Part shown: positions 8,111 through 11,313 of the stretch, piece by piece | How positions within the stretch are numbered: the first letter of the stretch is position 1 | Layout: every line of letters starts with the position of its first letter | Assembly: GCA_030705745.1 (NCBI GenBank) | Contig: JAUZPT010000054.1 | Span: 1 to 11,313 of the forward strand | Reading direction: 5' to 3' | DNA length: 11,313 nt | From: Bacillota bacterium | GTDB taxonomy: Bacteria > Bacillota > Bacilli > Bacillales > Cytobacillaceae | Notes under the pieces: model-generated | What the model was told of the DNA's origin: nothing | The model's input: the letters and a program-made list of their open reading frames with translations, nothing else | Databases searched by the model: none | Program-made: the position numbers and the translations under genes

Positions 8111-8130
8111 GTTAACAAGCAGGAGTTAAC
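8111..8130. promoter_or_regulatory. GTTAAC inverted repeat, candidate activator binding site
   Basis: Two copies of the palindromic hexamer GTTAAC (8111-8116 and 8125-8130) are 14 nt apart, about 30 nt upstream of the -24 element, between the sigma-54 promoter and the terminator of the small gene. A spaced symmetric site in this place is what an upstream activator sequence could look like, though sigma-54 activator sites usually lie further away. This is inference from position and symmetry only. Confidence 0.3.
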
Positions 8131-8147
8131 TGGTATGTATAGACAAC

Positions 8148-8177
8148 AAAAAAAGTGTCCGAATAATGGACACTTTT
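8148..8177 (-). terminator. Rho-independent terminator of the small gene
   Basis: A perfect 10-bp stem (AAAAGTGTCC / GGACACTTTT) with a 7-nt loop is followed on the minus strand by a run of seven T, partly overlapping the stem. It lies 37 nt after the stop of the 46-codon gene and separates that gene from the sigma-54 promoter region. Only four T follow the stem on the plus strand, so it is mainly a minus-strand terminator. Confidence 0.85.
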
Positions 8178-8214
8178 GAAATGTTGAGTTGTGTTTATTG
8201 GACAGCAGCACGAA

Positions 8215-8355
8215 TTATAAATTAATCACTTTTCCCAAAAGCTTAATATCTTTATATATTTCCTGCTTAAGGTCTGCATCTTTGCATTTTCCATAGTCAA
8301 TCATCAACCGGCCAAGTTCTTTTATAAAAATAAGGTGTTCATAGTTGTCTTCCAT
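8215..8355 (-). CDS. Small protein of unknown function, 46 residues
   Basis: An ATG at 8355 with an AGAGGTG ribosome site about 6 nt upstream opens a 46-codon frame ending in TAA at 8215. The protein begins MEDNYEHLIFIKELGRLMID and continues with a charged, probably helical part containing YGKCKDADLKQEIYKDIKLL. It has one cysteine, no signal peptide and no membrane segment. I do not recognise the family. It is about the size of Spo0E-like Bacillus regulators but lacks their SxxLD motif, so I do not assign it there. The good ribosome site, the terminator 37 nt downstream and the amphipathic sequence argue that it is a real gene. It could be expressed alone or at the end of a transcript with the PrcB-like gene 143 nt upstream. 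Confidence 0.65.
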   Translation of the reverse strand: MEDNYEHLIFIKELGRLMIDYGKCKDADLKQEIYKDIKLLGKVINL

Positions 8356-8498
8356 TCCGGCACCTCTTTTTCCTTAAGCTCTAATATTTGTTATCATTCC
8401 CCAAAAATCAAATTTATACACCCTTTTTAATTTCCAATTCCTTCCCATCTATAAAATTGTCATGACTTCTTAACTCTAAATGTGAATTCCTTCGGGAA

Positions 8499-9227
8499 TT
8501 ATCTTATCTCAAAAGGAAGGATCGTTATTTTTGTATTATGACCCGTTTTATGTTCAATTTGAAGAAGATAAATAGCACCCTTCTCGTACGGTTGTTGCGG
8601 TATTATCAAGACAATGCGTTTTGATTTCTCCTGTTTGGTTTTAATGTGCAGATTTTTCAACACCATGCCATCTAATTTTTTCATAACAATGTTTACGCTG
8701 TCTGAATTCGAGCGATTGTAGCCATTCTCTACTTTTACTGTCCAGGTTTTGTAAACATCCTTAATGAACTGTTTCCTCTTGAAAGTGAGTTGATCGGTTT
8801 CTTCATCGAAAATTGGTTTCTTGGTGACAGCATCTAGTACAGATAACGTTGTGTACGGTGGCAAATCGAGTTTTCCAATTATATAAGGAAAAGTAATAAC
8901 GTCCAAATACGATTTTCCGGGTTCGGGAAAGGTCCTTTTTATGTAGATTTTTAATTGCTCCAGTATCTGCTCTTGCCGAACGAATTGCAGACCGTATCCG
9001 GAGCTCGGCTGTGGCCCGAGTGCGATGACATATAACGATCCATACTTGTGCACCCCTTTGTGTTCCTTAGCCACCGCTAGAAATGATCTTTCCACCTGCG
9101 TCAATTTCCCAATATCAACTAAAGAAAACTGATGAGCCGTTTTACTTTCTGGGACTTGTTCAGCAGATACACACGTTAGAAACGATATGTAAAGAATCGA
9201 AAGCGTTAGTAGTAATTTATTTCTCAA
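8499..9227 (-). CDS. Secreted protein with a PrcB-like domain
   Basis: A 242-residue exported protein. Residues 1-22 (MRNKLLLTLSILYISFLTCV then SA) form a signal peptide with positive start, hydrophobic core and a VSA cleavage site; LTC is not a proper lipobox. After the linker, roughly residues 60-142 hold a segment with LYVIALGPQPSSGYGLQF, a charged strand, RTFPEPGKSYLDVITFPYIIGKL. The G-x-x-P-S/T-x-G-Y pattern followed by a Pro-rich strand resembles the PrcB domain named after a subunit of the Treponema dentilisin protease complex. The remainder (about 145-242) is basic and beta-rich and unrecognised. The start is TTG 9227: GGAGGAG (9242-9236) lies 8 nt upstream, whereas the in-frame GTG at 9236 overlaps the ribosome site itself. 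No partner protease is nearby, so function is open; a role in the cell envelope or in spores is possible. Confidence 0.72.
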   Translation of the reverse strand: MRNKLLLTLSILYISFLTCVSAEQVPESKTAHQFSLVDIGKLTQVERSFLAVAKEHKGVHKYGSLYVIALGPQPSSGYGLQFVRQEQILEQLKIYIKRTFPEPGKSYLDVITFPYIIGKLDLPPYTTLSVLDAVTKKPIFDEETDQLTFKRKQFIKDVYKTWTVKVENGYNRSNSDSVNIVMKKLDGMVLKNLHIKTKQEKSKRIVLIIPQQPYEKGAIYLLQIEHKTGHNTKITILPFEIR

Positions 9228-9235
9228 ACAATACA

Positions 9236-9244
9236 CTCCTCCCC
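9236..9244 (-). promoter_or_regulatory. Ribosome binding site that fixes a TTG start
   Basis: GGGGAGGAG on the minus strand ends 8 nt before TTG 9227 and overlaps the alternative GTG at 9236-9234. Spacing rules therefore favour TTG as initiation codon of the PrcB-like gene, which also gives a better signal peptide start (M-R-N-K). Confidence 0.7.
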
Positions 9245-9578
9245 GAATTTTTACTCACACAGACGTAAGCCTTCCCTAATCAGTTACAAACTATTTATAA
9301 AAAAAGCTTTCTTTGTCCAAGATTACGCACAGCCAGCATCTTCCATTGTCTTCATATTCGTATTGATGTATTATACAAATACAAGCTGCTTTGTACGTAG
9401 TCATAATAAAGTTTTAACCTTTAAGCTGTAATAGGGAGTTTTAATTGAAACTGGACTGACAGGCCTCTGTCTATATTGACTTGGAGGACAGGCACCAAGG
9501 TTTCTGCGAACACCCACTTTGAGGAGTGGTGGTTTAAAACTTTCTTATATTTTATACGGCATATGCGGCTCACTTAGA
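9245..9578. other. Gene-free stretch with small inverted repeats
   Basis: No convincing coding frame is present on either strand; the longest short frames lack ribosome sites. The stretch contains TACAAA-N10-TTTGTA (9374-9395), GACAG-GCCT-CTGTC (9458-9471), a GGACAGGCACC string (9486-9496) and two adjacent imperfect hairpins between about 9499 and 9533. It includes the upstream region of the PrcB-like gene. I see no confident promoter. Confidence 0.5.
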
Positions 9579-9610
9579 AAAAACCAGTTTCCATCCGGGA
9601 ACTGGTTTTT
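9579..9610 (-). terminator. Strong terminator after the germination permease, probably bidirectional
   Basis: A 14-bp stem (9579-9592 pairing with 9597-9610, one G-T pair, 4-nt loop ATCC) is built on AACCAGTT/AACTGGTT. On the minus strand it is followed by a run of T and lies 21 nt after the stop of the GerAB-type gene. On the plus strand five T also follow, so it can stop transcription from either side. Confidence 0.88.
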
Positions 9611-9631
9611 GTATGTCCAAAAATATGAATG

Positions 9632-10738
9632 TCACTTCGATTTTTGAACACCTCCATAATGCTTTCTTATTTTCGCAATCATAACTAATAGTACCGGTAA
9701 AATCAATCCATAGGTCATGGCGTATACCGGCCACGTTTTAGTGACAAATTGTATGAAAAAAGCAACGTTCGGATAAACATTTATGGATAGCACAAGGGTA
9801 ACTGTCCCGAATGGAAGAAGCACCATTCGCTCATCGCTTAGTTTAAAAAGCTGGCTAAAGCTCTTGGCAGATGAATAAAATAATAATGCCATTTTGAAAA
9901 ACATGCTTAAAAACCACAAAATTGCAACAATGACCTCAATACGTCTCAGGAAATTTCCGATATGTATTTTTTTTCCTAAAATATATGTGGGATATTGCTG
10001 GTTCTGTGTGATTCCAGCACCAAATACTAATATGGTTACCAACAATACGATAAATAGTGCTGCTCCTCCCAATAGTCCGCCCACCCAAAAAGCTCGTTTG
10101 GCTTTTTTATGGTCATTAACGGAAGGGATGATCATCAAAAACGACACAAGCTCAAAATATGGTATGCCGATTAACGGTATCGTTCCACGAAGGATTGGCT
10201 TAATTCCACCTTCGAACAAGGGCAGAATATGGCGAATGTCGATATTTGGCATATTTAGGATAACCAATCCCATAAATAGAAGAACCACCCACGGCGCGAA
10301 AATTTCCGATGTCCTCGCAATGACAGCCAATCCGTAATACACTCCGACAATGACGACAACGACAAATAAAGCATTTACCAACAAAAAAGGGGTCTCCACG
10401 TAAATTTGTGTTAGCAGAAAGCTCCCAATATTATTAAGGACCAAAGTAGAGAGAAGAAAGAAAAACGAAAAATAAAAAAAAGAAACCATTTTCCCTATAT
10501 ATTTCCCTAATACCTTTTCACATATTTCAACAAGAGTAAGCTCGGGGAAAAGGGAATACAAACTAATATATAAACGGATAAGCAGCATCCCGACTGCAAT
10601 CGCAATAATAGCAGAAATCCAGCCGTTTTGCCGCGCCTCTAATACAATAGGAGCTGAAACAATTAAAACCGAGCTACCTAATGTATAAATAAAAACTAAG
10701 ATTAAAAACTGGCTCGGACTAATTTTTTCCTGTTTCAA
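9632..10738 (-). CDS. GerAB/GerKB-family spore germination permease, orphan
   Basis: A 368-residue integral membrane protein with about ten hydrophobic segments across its whole length, of the GerAB family within the APC transporter superfamily. GerB-type subunits sit with GerA and GerC subunits in the spore inner membrane and help sense nutrients such as amino acids. Family-typical parts are the start KQEKISPSQFLILVFIYTLG, LGKYIGK, GLAVIARTSEIFAPW (136-150), QYPTY, and FLRRIEVIVAILWFLSMFFK (263-282). The initiation codon is TTG 10738, with GAGGAG 6 nt upstream. Full family length and no disruption suggest a functional protein. No gerA or gerC gene flanks it, a terminator follows at once, and the divergent neighbour is unrelated, so it is an orphan B subunit in this window. 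It could modify another germinant receptor or be a transporter of the same fold. Confidence 0.92.
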   Translation of the reverse strand: MKQEKISPSQFLILVFIYTLGSSVLIVSAPIVLEARQNGWISAIIAIAVGMLLIRLYISLYSLFPELTLVEICEKVLGKYIGKMVSFFYFSFFFLLSTLVLNNIGSFLLTQIYVETPFLLVNALFVVVVIVGVYYGLAVIARTSEIFAPWVVLLFMGLVILNMPNIDIRHILPLFEGGIKPILRGTIPLIGIPYFELVSFLMIIPSVNDHKKAKRAFWVGGLLGGAALFIVLLVTILVFGAGITQNQQYPTYILGKKIHIGNFLRRIEVIVAILWFLSMFFKMALLFYSSAKSFSQLFKLSDERMVLLPFGTVTLVLSINVYPNVAFFIQFVTKTWPVYAMTYGLILPVLLVMIAKIRKHYGGVQKSK

Positions 10739-10744
10739 AATGAA

Positions 10745-10750
10745 CTCCTC
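10745..10750 (-). promoter_or_regulatory. Ribosome binding site for a TTG start
   Basis: GAGGAG six bases before TTG 10738 fixes the start of the GerAB-type gene; no ATG or GTG in frame offers a better position. The ATG overlapping this region (in AAATGAGG) is upstream of the ribosome site and not usable. Confidence 0.7.
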
Positions 10751-10790
10751 ATTTAGAAGGTAGCATGGGCAATCCTACTTTGTGCTATGT

Positions 10791-10822
10791 ATAGTATTTC
10801 TCTAAAAACGAAACCTTTATTC
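10791..10822 (-). promoter_or_regulatory. Candidate sigma-G promoter of the germination permease
   Basis: The minus strand carries GAATA (about 10818-10822) and, 19 nt further, AATACTA (about 10792-10798). Known sigma-G promoters have a GNATR-type -35 and CATNNTA-type -10 spaced 17-18 nt. The elements fit with one mismatch, the spacing is slightly long. No sigma-A -35 is found at the right distance. Forespore expression is what is known for other ger genes, which raises plausibility. Confidence 0.35.
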
Positions 10823-10945
10823 AGCATAGATAGTGAACAGAGATTAAGATACATTAACACATAGATAAATTGAGACGTATCTGTTAAGATTAAATTACGA
10901 ATTATTCTAAATAGAAAGTAATTTCTTAAAGGAAGTAAAAACTAT

Positions 10946-11313
10946 ATGGTTACTTACAAAAATGAAATCGATTACCGTGATCTTGTACCACGTAAAAATG
11001 GCTTTGTTTTTAAATTTGTAAAAATCGAAAATGATTTTATTCATACATATATTGAAGGCGAACTTATTAAAAAAGCAAACATTACTCCTTCGATGGTTAT
11101 AGGTAAAACATTGTTTGATTTTTTACCAGAAAAACATGCGAAACAAAAGCAGGACTTTTATGAAATGGCTTGGAATGGAACGCCTGTTAATTATGAAGGA
11201 ACTTTAGCAGGGATTACCTATCTTGCGTCATTAAGTCCCACCATCTTAAATTCAAGAGTTGTTGAAGTTAATGGAACCGCAATCGATATAACAATGGAAA
11301 AGAAAAATGAAAT
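10946..11313 (+). CDS. PAS-domain protein, N-terminal part; 3' end outside window
   Basis: The only plus-strand gene. ATG 10946 follows an AAAGGAAG site at about 10 nt, and the frame stays open for 122 codons to the window edge. Residues ~18-118 look like a PAS sensory domain: a first strand (GFVFKFVKIENDF), a helix with GKTLFDFLPEK, the strands VNYEGTLAGITYLASLSP and VVEVNGTAIDITMEKKNE. The ending DIT followed by a charged helix is the usual exit of a PAS domain towards the next module. There is no signal peptide or membrane segment, so it is probably cytosolic. The output domain lies outside: histidine kinase, GGDEF/EAL or a sigma-54 AAA+ activator are all compatible. It is divergent from the germination permease, sharing a ~195-nt intergenic region. 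Confidence 0.8.
   Translation, partial: MVTYKNEIDYRDLVPRKNGFVFKFVKIENDFIHTYIEGELIKKANITPSMVIGKTLFDFLPEKHAKQKQDFYEMAWNGTPVNYEGTLAGITYLASLSPTILNSRVVEVNGTAIDITMEKKNE

Noticed and set aside
8215..8355. Assignment of the small protein to the Spo0E phosphatase family.
   Set aside because: Size is similar, but the SxxLD signature is absent.
8380..8420. Promoter-like sequences before the 46-codon gene: TTGATT-N17-AATATT (sigma-A like) and GTATA-N16-AATGATA (sigma-G like).
   Set aside because: Both have several mismatches or wrong spacing and overlap in AT-rich DNA; neither is good enough to call.
8485..8500. AATTCC-TTCG-GGAATT hairpin at the 3' end of the PrcB-like gene as a terminator.
   Set aside because: The 6-bp stem overlaps the stop codon and no T run follows on either strand, so it is unlikely to terminate by itself.
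9271..9330. TTGGAC-N15-TATAAA as sigma-A promoter of the PrcB-like gene.
   Set aside because: Spacing of 15 nt is too short for a confident sigma-A promoter, although the region is the most likely place for one.
9365..9430. A 21-codon plus-strand frame (MYYTNTSCFVRSHNK...).
   Set aside because: No ribosome binding site, no promoter and no conservation evidence.
9500..9578. A 6S RNA-like or other known RNA gene in the intergenic stretch.
   Set aside because: No long end-to-end pairing with upstream sequence could be found, and no known conserved core was recognised.
10870..10898. TTGAGA followed by AATTAC as promoter of the PAS gene.
   Set aside because: The -10 part is poor at every allowed spacing; AT-rich background explains the match.

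Overview
The window looks like chromosomal DNA from an endospore-forming Bacillaceae species. Supports for this are strong GGAGG-type ribosome binding sites, TTG starts, moderate-to-low G+C, a GerAB-type spore germination permease, and fatty-acid genes of the Bacillus style. The genus cannot be fixed from the sequence alone.

Left two thirds (1-8081), all on the minus strand: a tightly packed catabolic operon that reads right to left. Its order is acyl-CoA synthetase 1 (start 8024), an LCAD-like acyl-CoA dehydrogenase, a beta-ketothiolase, acyl-CoA synthetase 2, a family III CoA-transferase/alpha-methylacyl-CoA racemase-like protein, and acyl-CoA synthetase 3, which runs off the left edge. Gaps are 75, 26, 19, 1 and 19 nt, so the genes are probably co-transcribed. 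Together they would activate carboxylic acids to CoA thioesters, dehydrogenate them, possibly epimerise a 2-methyl branch, and cleave the 3-ketoacyl-CoA. No enoyl-CoA hydratase or hydroxyacyl-CoA dehydrogenase is in the window; they must be encoded further left or elsewhere. The most notable regulatory feature is a textbook sigma-54 (SigL) -24/-12 element at 8065-8081, just upstream of the first gene. A GTTAAC inverted repeat lies behind it and a CcpA-like (cre) site lies inside the operon. This predicts control by a sigma-54 enhancer-binding activator plus catabolite repression.

Middle (8082-9631): a 46-codon unrecognised small gene with its own ribosome binding site and a strong terminator; then a secreted protein with a PrcB-like domain that starts at TTG; then about 350 nt of gene-free DNA with small inverted repeats, closed by a strong bidirectional terminator.

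Right (9632-11313): an orphan GerAB-family permease on the minus strand with a possible forespore sigma-G promoter, and, divergently on the plus strand, the first 122 codons of a PAS-domain signalling protein cut by the window edge.
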